From Ampelocalamus luodianensis (taxonomy: Eukaryota > Streptophyta > Magnoliopsida > Poales > Poaceae), in assembly GCA_036346255.1 (NCBI GenBank), contig CM070623.1, positions 4,010,407-4,074,406 of the forward strand: DNA of 64,000 nucleotides, given 5' to 3'. A model generated the notes under the pieces. It had not been told where the DNA came from. It searched no databases and saw nothing but the letters and a program-made list of their open reading frames with translations. Positions 11,250 to 23,043 of the stretch are shown here, one piece after another. Numbering within the stretch: position 1 is the first letter of the stretch; each line of letters starts with the position of its first letter. Both the position numbers and the translations under genes were made by a program.

Positions 11250-12480
11250 CAGTCGTCCCGATGTGGTGACAGCACGCCTTAGTGGACCTGTGGAGGCTTA
11301 TGTTCTTTTGATTCAGAGCTACTTTCTTTTGTATCATTAGAGTTTGCTAGTCGGGCCAATTTGAGTATGCGCTTTATCTCACCATTGTAGTTAATTCTCC
11401 GTGGAATTCTTGCTAGCTCCATAACAATCCGGTTGTGTGATCTCATTGATGGGGAAGATTTCATTGCTAATTTAATGGTCCCAAAATGGAGCCATTTGAT
11501 GTTATTTTGGGTATGGATGGTTACATAGCTATCGAGCGCTTATTTCGTGCTTTGGAAGACAAGAACTCGCAAGCACCTTCGGGCTTGAGGTAGTTTTTCA
11601 GGTAGTGCCCTCTTATTTCTCTCCGTGTTGGCTAGCTTGTATCCCGTAGCCGAGTCGTGAAGAGTGGGTTTTTTTGTCACTAATGGGAAGCCAAGTTCCT
11701 CTTTGATCGCATTAGTTCCGTGGTTCGAGAGTTCTTAGATGTTTTTCCAGCAGAGTTGCCAGGATGCCCCTCCTCGCCCCGTGGAGTTTCGGATTGATTT
11801 GATACCGGTGCTCAACCGGTTTCATGACCCCGTATCGCTGGCGCGCCCTTTCCAGAAGAATTAAAGAAACAGCTTGGATGATCTAAAAGCGAAAGATCTT
11901 ATTCGACCTAGTGTGTCACCATGGGGAGCTCCGTATTGTTTACCAAGAAGAAAGATGGAAGTTGGCGATGTGTATTGATTACCGTGTCTCAACCAAATTG
12001 ACCATCAAGAATAAATATCCTTTGCCTCGCATTGAAGACTTATTTGATCGCTGAGAGGGGCAAAGGTGTTTTCAAAGATAGACCTTCACTGGCTATAACC
12101 AGATCCTCGTCCAAAGGAAGATATTGAGAAAACGGCGTTTCTACAAGGTACGAGCACTTTGAATTCAAAGTTATGTCTTTGGACTAACAAATGCCCCCGC
12201 TGTTTTTATGGAAACTATGAACAGGATAACGCATGAGTATCCGGATGATTTTGTCGTAGTTTTTATTGATGATATTTTGATCTATTCAAAGACCAAGTTG
12301 AGCATGAGCGCTATCCGAGGTTGGTGTTGGAAACACTAAGAGAAAATAGGTTCTATGCCAAGTTCAAAAAGTGTGAATTCGGATGTCCAGGCGGGGTTCC
12401 TGCATATTATAAATGATAAAGGAATATCACGATCCAGGAAAATTTCACAGTGGTTGAATGGGCAAGACCGACCAATGTCA
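11250..12480 (+). pseudogene. gypsy protease and reverse transcriptase (broken)
   Basis: A protease remnant lies at about 11300-11370 (SFVSLEFASRANLS after a degraded FDS active-site triad). RT signatures follow: MCIDYR near 11967, NKYPLPRIEDLFD near 12009 and VFIDDILIYSK near 12258-12293; the FIDD box holds the catalytic aspartates. Typical RT segments between them are shifted by single-base gaps, so no frame spans the domain. RT copies the element RNA into cDNA in the virus-like particle. Length and order suit a normal gypsy pol. Confidence 0.85.
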
Positions 12481-12499
12481 AGGAAGTGAGAAGTTTTCG

Positions 12500-13135
12500 G
12501 TATGGCAAAGCTATTACCGCGCTTTGTGCAAGATTTCTCCATTATTGCCAAGCCGTTGTCCGTGCTCACTCGTAAAGATGTGAAGTTTTGTGGGACGAGG
12601 ATTGTGAGCGCAGCTTTGACTTTGAAGGAAAAGTTGGTGATCGCTCCTGCTCTTACTATTCCCGAGCCTCGAAGCGATTCACGCAGTACTGATGCATCTC
12701 GAGTTGGTTTGGGTTGTGTGCTCATGCAGACGGAAGGTTCTCGCTTATGCGCCTAGACACCAAGAAGCATGAGAGCACTATCCAACTCATGATTTAGAAT
12801 TGGCTGCAGTAGTGTTCGCATTGAAGCTTTGGAGGCATTATCTTTATGGCGAATCTTGTGATATCTTTACTGATCACAAGAGTCTTAAGTACATTTTTAC
12901 ACAGAGGGATTTGAATCTAAGACAGCGAAGATGGTTAGAGCTGATAAAAGATTATGATCTCACGATTCAGTATCATCCTGGCAAAGCTAACGTGGTGGCA
13001 GATGCTCTTAGTCGCAAGGCGACACCGGCTACTTTGGATTGTCTTATTGCGGATTTTGACCGTATGGAGATATCGACATATGTAGGGATCGCCATGTCGA
13101 GACACACTGATTTTGGGGTCACCATTCCACAATGA
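12500..13135 (+). pseudogene. gypsy RNase H segment
   Basis: The longest clean pol frame is 12800-13135. It contains AVVFALKLWRHYLYG, FTDHKSLKYIFTQ and VVADALSRK, which are characteristic of the RNase H domain that follows RT in Ty3/gypsy elements. The N-terminal part, with 'STDASRVGLGCVLMQ' near 12685, lies in a different frame, so the enzyme is not encoded in one piece. The domain removes RNA from the RNA:DNA hybrid. Confidence 0.9.
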
Positions 13136-13139
13136 GTAC

Positions 13140-14335
13140 AAGAAGCGCAAAGAAATGACCCATTTTTGCCGAGGGTCGAAGCGCTTGGACTCGGGAAAGG
13201 AAGGGAATTTCAGTTTGATGGGTTTGGAGCATTGCGATTCAAGGGACGATTATGTGTGCCATGTAAAGTAGGAGTTAAGGAGGACATTTTAAAGGAGGCA
13301 CATCGTGACCAGATAATCGCTCATCCAGAGAGACGAAGATGTACCGTGATTTGAGGCGCACTTCGTGGAAAAGAATGAAGGTGAATATTGCCAATTATGT
13401 AGCTTCTTGTGGTGTTTGTCACAGTGAAAGTGAACATAAACGCCCCGGGGTTATTGCAGCCTTTGGAAGTACCCCAATGGCCATGGGATGATATTTCTAT
13501 GGATTTTGTTGTTGCGCTGCCTCGCTCACCGCGAGGCAAGGATGCAGCTTGGGTTATAGTGGACCGTTCAAGCAAGTCCGCACATTTTATTCTCGGTCTG
13601 CTCGATTTAACTCAGCTAGTGATTTGGCCCCTATCTATGTGCGTGAGATTGTGAGATTGCATGGAGTGCCAAAACCATCATTTCGATGTGGATGCTAAGT
13701 TTGTATCCAAGTTTTGGGAGAGTTTGCAGAATGCTTTGGGCACACAACCCGCTTGAGTACCGCCACCTCGCATGATGGACAAACAGAGCGCACTATTCAA
13801 ACCTTGGAGGATATGTTGAGAACTTGTGTCCTATCTTGGAAGGGTAGCTGGAAGATCGGCTGCCTTTGGCGAATTTGCTTATAATAATAGTTATCACCCA
13901 AAGATAAAGGCCGCCCGCTTGAGGTTTTGTATGGACGTAGTGTAGATCACCCTTTGCCGGGAAGTCAGGTGAGAAGGCGCTTTTGGGTCTTGATTGGGTA
14001 CAAAAGACGGTGGAACGAGTAGCCTTAGTAAGGCGTAATTTATTAGCACTCAAAGCGCATGTAATAGCTATGCATGTAAGGAGAAGAGACTTAGAATTTG
14101 AAGTGGGTGACCAGTACTCTTGAGGGTGTCTCCCACAAAAGGAGTAGTGAGATTTGGTACCAAAGGGAAGCTTAGCCCGAGGTACATTGGCCCATTTGCG
14201 ATCCTCGGCCCGGATTGGGAAGTTGGCATACGCCTCGACCTTCCGAGTCCATGAGGGGTGTGCACAACGTGTTTCATGTATCCATGTTGAGGAAGTACTT
14301 ATAGATCCCAACATCACATTTCATTGGAACCTTTA
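13140..14335 (+). pseudogene. gypsy integrase (broken)
   Basis: HHCC zinc-binding parts: EAHRDQIIAHP (about 13300) and SCGVCHSE (about 13408). The catalytic core begins WDDISMDFVVALP (about 13487), with the first acidic residue in MDF. The second is in the VDAKFVSKFWESL block (about 13688) and the glutamate region in TDGQTERTIQTLEDML (about 13770-13820). The C-terminal GPY/F-like module is near 14170-14310 and ends in a HVSMLRKYL-like block. Frames change at least five times. The protein would insert cDNA into host chromatin. Confidence 0.85.
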
Positions 14336-14339
14336 ACCA

Positions 14340-14520
14340 TTGAACAAGATCCGCTTTCGAGTCCAAGCCGAAGAATTTTGGAAAAGTCGAGAAGGCACTA
14401 AGGAACAAGTCCTTGAAGTATGTTAAGGTACTTTGGTCACAGAGATCGAGCGGAAGCTACGGGAATTGGAATTCGCATGCGCGAGATTTATCCTAATTAT
14501 TCACTTCGTGTGTATCCATT
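14340..14520 (+). pseudogene. Chromodomain-like C-terminus
   Basis: Fragments RNKSLKYVKVLWSQ (about 14402) and MREIYPN (about 14480) match the conserved beginning and end of chromodomains in plant chromodomain gypsy elements, separated by a shift in the middle. This aligns in position with 340-445 of the first element and with the intact domain at 47150-47332. Confidence 0.65.
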
Positions 14521-14583
14521 GTATGTTAAGTGTTCACCCTGCTTCTCTTGTGCTCAGACGCTAGAATTCGGGTCGACTCGCTT

Positions 14584-14593
14584 AAGGGGAGAC
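14584..14593 (+). other. Polypurine tract
   Basis: AAGGGGAGA immediately precedes the 3' LTR, the expected plus-strand primer position. Confidence 0.8.
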
Positions 14594-16861
14594 CGTAATA
14601 TCCCTGGAAAGTTTTTGTCGCTTTGTTGAGAGCAAAGTTGATAGTCATGAAAGTGACCTTTAGTTTTTTCGCTAAAACCAGGTTTTTAGGGGAAAACGAA
14701 ACTTCTCGGCACTTGGGCCCGGCCAAGGCCCAGGGTGGCCGCCAGGGGGCTCTCCCCAAACCCTAGCCGACCAACCCCTCCTCTCCTCCCTAGCAGCCGC
14801 CCTCCTCTCCTCCCTTGCGCCGACTCCTTCCCCTTCCCCTCCCCTTGCGCAGCTCCACCTCCCCACCTCCCCACCTCCTTGCACCCTCCTTAATTCCCCA
14901 TTGTTGCTGGCCAAGAGCAAGAAAGAAAAGCCTTGGGTGGCCGCCAAGAGGAAGAGAAAAGAAGGGAAGAAAAGGAGAGAAAGGGAGAAGGAAGAGAAGA
15001 AAGGGAGAAGGGAAGAAGGATCCGCAACCGGAACTCGTGGTGATCTTCATCCGCGCAGCGCACTTTCGCTGCTTCGCAAGGGTAACCCGAGGTTCTTTGT
15101 TTTGGGTCGTTTTCTTGTTGTCCAATTTTCGGATGACAGTAGATCGGTGTTCTGCAGTAGCATATATTGTCGTTTTTGGTTAAGGTAAAGGCAGATTTGG
15201 GTCTGGGCATCTCCTAGAAAGTTGTGGGTATCGTAGTTATCTTTCATTGCCGACAAGAATCAGGTCATTCGGACTTCGGTAGCCAAAGTTATGATTTTTT
15301 TAGTGCTATCATGTTTCTGTGGGTAACAGATTTGACAGTGTCGGTTTAACCTGATTTAAACTTGCTGTTAGAGGAGTTTCCAGAGGGTCTCACCATAACG
15401 AAAATGAAGATAATTCTCTTAGCTTTCAGGAAAACTAAAGATCACTGAATTTGGATGAACGAAGAGAAAGTTATGCTATTTTCTTTATTTCTGTCCAGAA
15501 ACTGAATGCTGTTGAGCTGCTCTGACTAAAGGGATTGGTAGGGGTAGAAGATGGCTGAATCAGAGGGTCACCCCAACTAGGTTTATTTAAGCAACCTAAT
15601 TATCTTTTCAGAAAGTCCAAGATCATCTCATTTGGACCCTGAGCAGAAAGTTATGAATTTTTGAAGTATGCTGTTTGCAGTGACCTATCGCTAGAAATTA
15701 GAAAAGTTGAAAATGTTAAAAGTTAGCGATTTCGAATGTGATGTTAAGTATGGTTTTGGTCCAGTAAGTTAGTCTTAGTTTGGGGTTTTATTTTTGTCCA
15801 GTGGCAGCGAGGTCCCAAGGGCAGCACCTACTTCGTGATCCGCTGCTCGCACGGTTGAGGCAAGTATTCGGTTAAAATGGAAATTCTTGTTGCATGTCAT
15901 GATTGAGTTGTGTAATGTTCATTGTTGTCATGTGAAAGTGATGTTGAGATGGCCCTAGTGGTGTTGATGTTTGCATTTTATGACCGCAGTTATTTCATAA
16001 TGCTTCGTTTTCATGACTAAGGTATATGTTGAATTCTATTGAATGAGAAGAAATAGATGTTATATTCATGCATATCCTGAAAGATCTTGAAACTTGGTCA
16101 TGAGGTGACCAAGTGATTCGCTTGAGGTCCCCACACCAATGACAAAGTTGAGGTCCCCACATTTATGAAATGTGGGCAATATGTACAGAGGTCCCCGACA
16201 TTTTGATGACGGCAAAGGTCCCTATACAAGTTGTTGTATAGGTTTGGTCCTCGTGCTGAGATAGCATGCATGGGTATCCATTGACGGATGAATACCCGCA
16301 TTACCTGTGAAATGCGTAAAGAGTTAAAGAACAAAGAGTGCATAGCATTGTCAAGATATTTTTAATATTTGAAATGCCATGAGTAATGTTGATTAAAGTT
16401 GTTCAAACGGTTATGTCTTTATGATCCTCGTAATCTTGTTGATACTTGCTCGAGTCCTATGGCTCATCCTTGCTTTGTTTTGATTTAGGTACTTCGCAAA
16501 GACGCCATGCATGGGCGGAGTAGATGATTGAAAGCACGCACCACTTCACAACAATAATGCAATTGTTATTTTAGCATCACATAAGAATAAATAGATCACG
16601 AGAAATACCCATAGTTATTTTATGATTATGAATGACTAAATAAGTTATGGATATGAGAATGGTGTTATTTGATTACCTTCATATGATTATCCCTTATGCA
16701 TGAGTGAATTGGTTTATGAAATTATCGTTAAATGTTATGTTCACTTGTTAGAAAATTGATTCTCATAGATTATACAAGGGAAACTCATTAAAATTTGTAA
16801 ATTCGCCTAGTTGTATTTAGTTTTGGTAGCATTCCAAGCTCGTTATGAGTTGGGGTGTTAC
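14594..16861 (+). repeat. 3' LTR (2268 bp)
   Basis: Direct repeat of 7443-9746. It starts CGTAATATCC (first T changed to C) and ends GGGGTGTTAC. It carries the same hairpin array at about 16092-16317. Confidence 0.92.
16092..16317. other. Hairpin array in 3' LTR
   Basis: Second copy of the 8975-9200 array. The ACTTGGTCA, CCCACATTT and CGCATT stems keep full pairing; the CCTATACAA/TTGTATAGG stem loses its outer pair. The segment expected to form the second hairpin of the older element (about 16129-16150) shows no good stem, as in the 5' LTR. Confidence 0.8.
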
Positions 16862-17559
16862 GTAAACGATCAAAACCTCAGCGCCGCCCAAAGATTAGGT
16901 AAAATAAAATAAGAATCATCAAACAACCAACAAATTGTGTATGTTTTGGGGATATACACGCATTTTTCCGGCGCTCTACCTCCGTGTAGACATGGAACAC
17001 CTACGCGCCCCCTCCTCCTCCTCCTCCTCCTCCTCATTGGCCGCGCTCCTCACCGAGGAATCGAGGTAGTCGCTGAGCTCGCGCGGGGAGGGGAGAGACC
17101 GATGGAAGACAAAACAGGTGGGTATAATATATAAGGATAGCGCCAAAACATTTTGCCTCCGCGCAAGCGCTCAAAATTTCCACGAATCACGCATTTATTT
17201 CAATAAAAACCGCCTCGTGATAAGCTAGTATCACAAACGTTCAGATTAAAAACCGCATTTAGAATTTTCTTACTCGTGATTTTACCATGGTTTTAATACG
17301 AACTATCTATGATAAATTTTACCGTCGTGATATTATATTTATCATAGATAGTTCAGATAAGAACCGCTCGTGATACTTCACAAACAAGCTTTTCAATATG
17401 AACCGTCTCGTGATCTAGCCTCTTCACAGATTTGCTTTAGCACAACTAGTAACACGACGTAGTTTTAAACCAAAACCGCTCTGTGATTGCATGTAATACT
17501 GATTTGTTTTGGTCAACCTTTGTGATGAGGCGCCTAGTATGTGCCTTTTTGTAGTAGTG
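16862..17559 (+). mobile_element. CACTA transposon, right terminal part (truncated)
   Basis: The right end reads TTTTTGTAGTAGTG, the complement of the CACTACTACAAAAA end of plant CACTA elements. The last ~400 bases contain repeated subterminal motifs of the type AACCGCTCGTGAT / ATCACGA, and align with the right end of the element at 23044-25104 (shared 'aaaccaaaaccgctc' and 'gtgattgcatgtaata'). A CTC-triplet run lies at ~17004-17035. No left end is visible; the gypsy LTR abuts it. Non-autonomous: no transposase is seen. Confidence 0.85.
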
Positions 17560-17562
17560 ACA

Positions 17563-18519
17563 TGATTCATCATCGTGAATAGAAGCTCTAAGTCTATTAA
17601 TTTCAGAATTTAAGCTTTCAATGAGACTATCATTTTCTCTCTGCTTTTTTCGCTCCTTTTAGTTCAATAGCAATCCTGATCAAACCATCTTCAAGTTCAT
17701 CATATGATGGTCTTACTCATCGATCACTCACATTGTCATTGTCATTTCTTACCATGAAGCACATGCCCGTGAAATCGCGTTGTTCTTTTTCTTATCTTTA
17801 GGATCATCATTATTGTGGTCGCCATCATCACAACTCTCATATTCCACATCACTCAAACCAAGTTGCTCAATAGCCGAGAGAACTTTTTTCGCAAATTTTC
17901 GACGGAAATTACCACCCTTGGTGTTGTTGTTCTTGAATGGCCGACCATGATAATTCTTGTTTTCCTTGATCACTTTTCCTTTGAGCTTGGGACACTCCAC
18001 TTTAATGTGACCTAGCTCGCCACACTCATAGCACTTGATCGATTTTGACGCGACGCCTCGCTTCCTAATGTTGTTGAGTGCCTTGTATGCCCACGAGGAG
18101 ATCAATATCAAATCCTCTTCGGGAAGCTATTTGAATTATTTTTTTGAAAAAGAGGACAAAGCAGATACAGAAAGAAAACTCGAGGAAGCAGCCTGCACGG
18201 GGTTAGTCATAAGTGCTAAAGATGAAGATTTATTGATCTGAGAAGACAAAGCTTCCATCTCATAGGTTTTCAATCTAGAAAAGAGATCATCCATGGTTAA
18301 AGTATCTAGATCGATATTCGATTGATAGTTGTGACAACCATCAACCATGCGTAACCTAAAGACCTCAAAATTTTAGATGCATTATCTTCATCGAGGGAAT
18401 AACATCAACGCCTAATAGATTACTCAATATCTTCTCAAAGCGAGCAAAAAGATCATCAAGAGATTCACCAGGCCTCATAGCAAAATTAGAATATTCTTTT
18501 TGGTAAAGATTTCTAACCA
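17563..18519 (-). pseudogene. Ty1/copia gag fragment
   Basis: On the minus strand, from the right: KEYSNFAMRPGESLDDLFAR and FEKILSNLLG (about 18420-18500), then LDTLTMDDLFSRLKTYEMEA (18250-18310), a complete knuckle CYECGELGHIKVECP (about 17990-18033), and an acidic tail followed by RPSYDELEDGLIRIAIELKG (about 17640-17700). This order (UBN2-type gag, CCHC, coiled region) is that of plant copia gag. Stops and shifts break it. The left end is cut by the CACTA end at 17559 and the right end by the LTR fragment starting near 18520. Confidence 0.85.
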
Positions 18520-21146
18520 TTGGATCTTAATCCAACCGTCATTTTGCGCTCGGTCGTTTCGATCAAAGCGGTCCGAGCCGGTTTCTAGTTCTTGGTCGAA
18601 CCCAATCAACTAATTGCACTCGGGCTCGCTCAAAGTGGCGCGTGTGTTTTGGACCGTTGGATCTCACTTCAACGCTCCATTTGATGTGCCGCTCGACCAT
18701 CCAAGGTGTGCTTCAATTTGAGCCTCTTTTTGAGCAGTACCGCCGTGATTGATTGGGTCGTTCGATCGCCTCAACGCCCCATTCAATCTTAGCCATCCAT
18801 TATAAATCCAACCGCCAAGAGTTCCAACTCAAAACTTTTGACTCAACCTAACCCACTCGTGTGTGTTGGGCTCGAGCCATCGTTGGTTGTGTCGATCGTG
18901 GATTTAGCCGGGTCAGTGTTCTTCTCCGCGCGCTGCACGCCATGACAGGAGAGGGCCTTTGTCAACTATGGTGCGTCACTTTCAACGGCTCTTAAGCTAG
19001 AGTTTTAATGCTTGCCGTTGCTTTGTCTCTTCAATGTGTTCTTCACTGCTCCCATCTTCTCACTCGCCCATGGTAGTGCTTGGACCGAGCTCACCTGGGA
19101 GCCTTGTCTTTGCTCAAAACCCTAGCTCTCCTACTATATAAAGCCCTTGAGCTCCTCCCGGTGTTCTTTAACACCTCCTTTCTCAACCCCTTGCTCTTGG
19201 GCCCTCTTTAGGCCCTATTGCAACTAACTCTACCATTCTTTCATTTATGCTTTACTCAGATTGCCTTATCTCCATCATCTTCTTCAACTCCAAAGAAGTT
19301 ACTTGGTCGTCTGAGCTTCTCCTTGCCTTCTTGTCTTCTCCGTGCTCGTAACTTCTTATTAGTCCTTAGCGCTTGGGCACTCGCTTTGTGGACAATGCAG
19401 AGCTCCTTTTTAGCTGCTTTGGCCGTGTTGTCACCTGCTTTTACTCCAAACTAGCCACTGTAGCCCATCCCACCGACCATTAGCATCTTTTGACGCACAA
19501 TTGTATTTGCAACTCATTTTAGTACTTTTTGGGCATCGCCATGGCCTTCTTCACCGGCGATCACCTAGAGAAACCCACGGTGGAATCGGCTCGTTGTCGG
19601 ATTTGGGCAAGAACCGTAACACCTTCATTAGGAGTTAAGCTCAATCATTAGTTGTTTAATTCGATTTTTTCGTAAGCACGTGCTTTAGCGTTAGTAAATG
19701 GCCCCGAAGTCTCTCGACTCGTGGCCCAACCACTTAAATGCCCTCTTGCACTATGCGTTATAGTTTAGGACATCATTAATGATAATCATCTGCTAATCGC
19801 TGTTAATCATGGGTTAGTAATTAATGCCGTCCTAAATCGGGCCTTGAGTGCCATCGACGGCGCTTCGCACTTTTAAAACCCGCGCTTTAAATCGTTGTGA
19901 GTTGGCATTAATGGTCACTTACATGGGCCCGCTTTAATCCGCGCTATGCGCTGCGCAACGCTTAGTTAATCTCGACCGTCGATTTTGAGGTCAACGCCCG
20001 ATCCTCGTGAACGTTGCAGACCACCGAACTCCCAAATCGCTGTGGGTCGTTTCGCTTAGATCTCGCGCTCGATTCGGCAATGCTCGACCGTCCGAACGCC
20101 CCATTCAATCTGAGCCGTTTTTGTCGATGAGCGCCCAGTTTGTCTCGCTGAGTTAGTAATAAGAAAACCCGAATCCTTTATTTGTGAACTATTAATTGCT
20201 TTAAATTTTCAAAATGTGTAAGTATTTCATTTTAACTCCTTTTAGTTGATTCCAATTTTGTTAAATCTCGCTTAATTGAACTTTAATCTAAAAATATGTT
20301 TGATCCTTGATCTGCACTGTAATAATTTGTGTAGGTTATTTTTCCTGCTTAGTATTAAATTGTTGCTCTAGAAATTTAGTAAAACTTGTAAAATGCATAA
20401 GTAATTGTCCATAGCTCCAAATTGAGCAAACTAAAACTTGTTAGAGTCCCCGTTAATGTGCTTTAGTGTTGAATAGGTTTTAATTATGTCTTTGCCCTCA
20501 AATTAATTATGCACTAGTTTCATTACTTAGAAAAATCATAAGAAACTCATTTTAACTCCAAATGCAAGAAACCCAATTTTGTTGTTCTTAGATTACCATG
20601 CTCTGCCTACCATAAAAATTTTAGATTCACCAACCTTCTAGAAATTTATACAATGAACAAGACTATAAAATATTTAAATTGAATTTTCCAAATTTAACTA
20701 AAATTATTTAGGCTATAACTTTTGCATTGCTTATTTGATGCAGAGGAGGTTGATCCTCAAGGGATTGATTTTTGTGAGTTTTGCTATGCATAGACGACTA
20801 GCTTGGCGTGCTCAATGTGATTGCCTTGTGGGTGTATGGCAAACCGGTTGGCTTTTGTTCATAGCCATCTAATGGCATTTTACTTTCGCTGATCGTTTAG
20901 CTCTTTAGCTTGTTCTTGGCCGGTCGGCCTCCCTTTTGTAATAACTATACTGTATGTCTTTTTCTTGTAAAGCTTTAGTTAGGTTGTATGGAGCTTGTAT
21001 GGAATTGATACATTGTTTTGTAAAATGATGTGTATACTGCAATTCTGGGAAGTATACATTTTCTCGAGGCACGAGATATTTTTGTTTGTGATGCTAGAGT
21101 CAACGGAAGGCTAAGCATTATAAGCTAAATACCCCGGGGTCTCACA
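18520..21146 (+). repeat. Long-LTR fragment, family C (Tekay-like)
   Basis: The last ~430 bases run in parallel with the 3' end of the family A LTR: 'gccttgtgggtgtatggcaa', 'catagccatctaatggca', 'ctgggaagtatacat', 'tttgtgatgctag', ending CCGGGGTCTCACA against GGGGTCCTCACA in family A. The AT-rich block at 20160-20700 also resembles families A and B. The start is not clear; it abruptly replaces the copia gag at about 18520 and is probably truncated. No primer site follows 21146. Confidence 0.7.
19135..19142 (+). promoter_or_regulatory. TATA box candidate in family C LTR
   Basis: TATATAAA lies after CCTAGCTCTCCTAC and before a CT-rich leader, a typical plant core-promoter layout. It would be the LTR promoter; no transcript evidence is available here. 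Confidence 0.4.
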
Positions 21147-21820
21147 TGTGTCTACAAAGTGCTCTGACAGCAACCCTCAAATCTTTCAACCGATTGACCT
21201 CTCCAAGTCTCCCGCAAAAACCACGTAACAGCCCTACGTGAAAGCCACGAGCAAAAACTACAACCAAAAGCCCCACAAACCTCTCGCTAAAACCCACGTG
21301 GTTAGCACCTAACCCCATCTCTATTTATATCCTAGGGCCTAGACCGTGTCCTCCACCGACACTGACACAACCCTATCTTTTAAGGGACCTAAACCCTTCC
21401 AAACACAAGTTTTCCAATCTTTTAAACTTTCTAGATTTGGAACTCTTCCCATATCTCCTCACACGTCGTAAGCCTCCGTGACAACACCTCCCAAAGCTTC
21501 TTCATGTACCATGCAACCACCTTTGATCTCCACGTGCTCCAAATAAGAAGCTCGACTCATCTCGTGACATTCACGACCTCCTAGACCTCGGGATATCCCC
21601 ATAATAGTCCAGTCCTCCTCACATCGACCATGATCGCCTTCACATTCAACTCCGCACATGCAAAGATCAAAGAACATATATCCAAAGACAAGTTCTCCAA
21701 CTTGACCAACATTAGTTCACACACACATAACACACTCATGAATTAATCAACAGCTTCAGATCAACCTTGAAGTCTACGATCACTTCAAACAAAGTCCATA
21801 AACAAATATAATGCTCATAC
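21147..21820. other. Unassigned repeat-like DNA
   Basis: No gene, primer site or LTR end is recognised in these ~670 bases. The sequence is C/A-rich on the plus strand, with a 'ctatttatatcc' TATA-like site at about 21322. The ORF at 21459-21677 (minus) shows no known domain. Confidence 0.4.
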
Positions 21821-21825
21821 CTCTT

Positions 21826-22020
21826 AGGAGGTCCAGAAGACCTCCTTGGAGGTCCTAAAACCTCCTCAAAGACCTCCTAGGAGGTCCTAAAGACCTTCTA
21901 AAAGACCTCTTGGGAGGTCTTGGACGGTCCAGATAAATCCACGTTGATGCTCGGGAGGTCCCGACGACCTCGATAGATCCACATTGATGAGCTAGGAGGT
22001 CCTTAAAGACTTCCCGTGGA
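21826..22020. repeat. Cluster of GACCTCC/GGAGGTC inverted repeats
   Basis: The core GGAGGTC and its complement GACCTCC occur about a dozen times in ~190 bases, often back to back as the palindrome GACCTCCTAGGAGGTC or with a short spacer. Copies drift (GACCTCTTGGGAGGTC, GACCTTC). It lies directly left of a tandem repeat. Confidence 0.8.
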
Positions 22021-22025
22021 CCGGA

Positions 22026-22198
22026 GGGTGGTCTTTGCAAAATAGAAAATAGGACCCAAAAGGGTGGTCTTTGCAAAACAATCAAATGGGTGGTCTTGCA
22101 CACCGAGGCCGTGAGCAAATAGGGTTGTCTTTGCAAAATAGCAGTGTCGTGAGTAAACAGGTTGTCTTTGCAAAATAGTAGGTCGTGAGCAAAGGAAA
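22026..22198. repeat. Degenerate tandem repeat, about 26-38 bp units
   Basis: Five successive units open with (G)GGTGGTCTTTGCAAAAT or a variant, at about 22026, 22061, 22087, 22121 and 22158. The last three also share the tail GTCGTGAG(C/T)AAA or close variants. Apparent ORFs across it are repeat translations. Confidence 0.8.
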
Positions 22199-22234
22199 AG
22201 CGCAGAAAGCGGGACCATCTCGATTTTGATCGGT

Positions 22235-22400
22235 GGTCCAAAATGATATGAACGCTCGACCATCCGAGCGCTTTATCTCAATCGAGCCGTTAAAACTCGA
22301 TCGACGATTTATTCACAACGCTTGGGAACGTTCGACCGCTCAAGCGCCGTTATCTCAATCGAGTTGTCCAAATTTGATCGGATGACCTAAACCGACAGAC
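22235..22400. repeat. Diverged tandem duplication (about 85 bp unit)
   Basis: The motif 'gaacgctcgaccatccgagc' followed by TTATCTCAATCGAG recurs as 'gaacgttcgaccgctcaagc' with the same TTATCTCAATCGAG. A weaker third start follows near 22395. No gene is seen from 22400 to 22540. Confidence 0.65.
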
Positions 22401-22540
22401 GCTCGACCGCCAAAACGACACAACTCCATCGCACCATTGAAGAAAGATCGAACGATCAAACAGTAACCTTTACAACCGCAAATTCCAAGGCAACCCAAAC
22501 ATTAATTATTCATCAAGAAAAGCCATAGCAAAACCACATG

Positions 22541-23040
22541 GTCTAATAGGTTCGAGCGAAGCACGCTATGTACACATGAGGAGCCGCTCATCGCTTCTAC
22601 TCGTGGGTGTATATCGTGACGATCTCATCATCACCGTTCACATTCGCCGTAGATCGCCAAATTCAAGGAGGAGATGATGAAAGTGTTCAAGATGAGTGAC
22701 TCGGGATTGCTCAACTACTACCTCTAATCGAGGTGCACTAGGACAACAACAAGATCATGCTTAACCAAAGCCTCATGTGCTTAGGATCCTAGAGAAGAGT
22801 GGCATGGTGGTCTGCAATCCGTGCACAAAACCGATGGAGGCACGATCAAAGCCGAGCAAGACCAAGGCGGTTCTCCCATAGATGCCACCAGATCAAAGTA
22901 TCGTGGGGAGTCTTCGCACTTGGTTCACACAAGGCCGATATCTCCTATGTTGTGGGTTACATTAGCAGTTCATGGAGGCACCTACCACCGAACACCTCGA
23001 GCAGTGAAGCACGTGTTTTGCATACTGCCGATGCTCAACT
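22541..23040 (+). pseudogene. Ty1/copia RT segment, left piece
   Basis: Frames spell LLVGVY.VDD.LIIT near 22600-22640 (YVDD-type RT site, shifted), then KEEMMKVFKMSD, LLNYYL, HTRPISPMLWV / ISYVVGYISSSW near 22930-22980 and AVKHVF near 23000. This is the RT to RNase H connection of plant copia elements. Several one-base shifts break the frame. It is interrupted at 23043 by the CACTA insertion and resumes at 25105. Confidence 0.85.
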
Positions 23041-23043
23041 ATG

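Larger units (their letters stand above)
7443..16861 (+). mobile_element. Complete chromodomain Ty3/gypsy retrotransposon (9.4 kb)
   Basis: Two LTRs of ~2.3 kb flank a 4.85 kb internal region with, in order, an initiator-Met-type primer site, gag, protease, RT, RNase H, integrase, a chromodomain-like tail and a purine tract. The order PR-RT-RH-IN is that of Ty3/gypsy. LTR ends are TGTAATATCC (5' LTR; CGTAATATCC in the 3' LTR) and GGGGTGTTA(C/T). Flanks share AAAC on both sides (left gaAAAC-like, right gtAAAC), an imperfect 5-bp TSD. Every coding domain is broken by small shifts, yet AT-rich stretches of the two LTRs are nearly identical, so the insertion looks recent. Confidence 0.92.
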
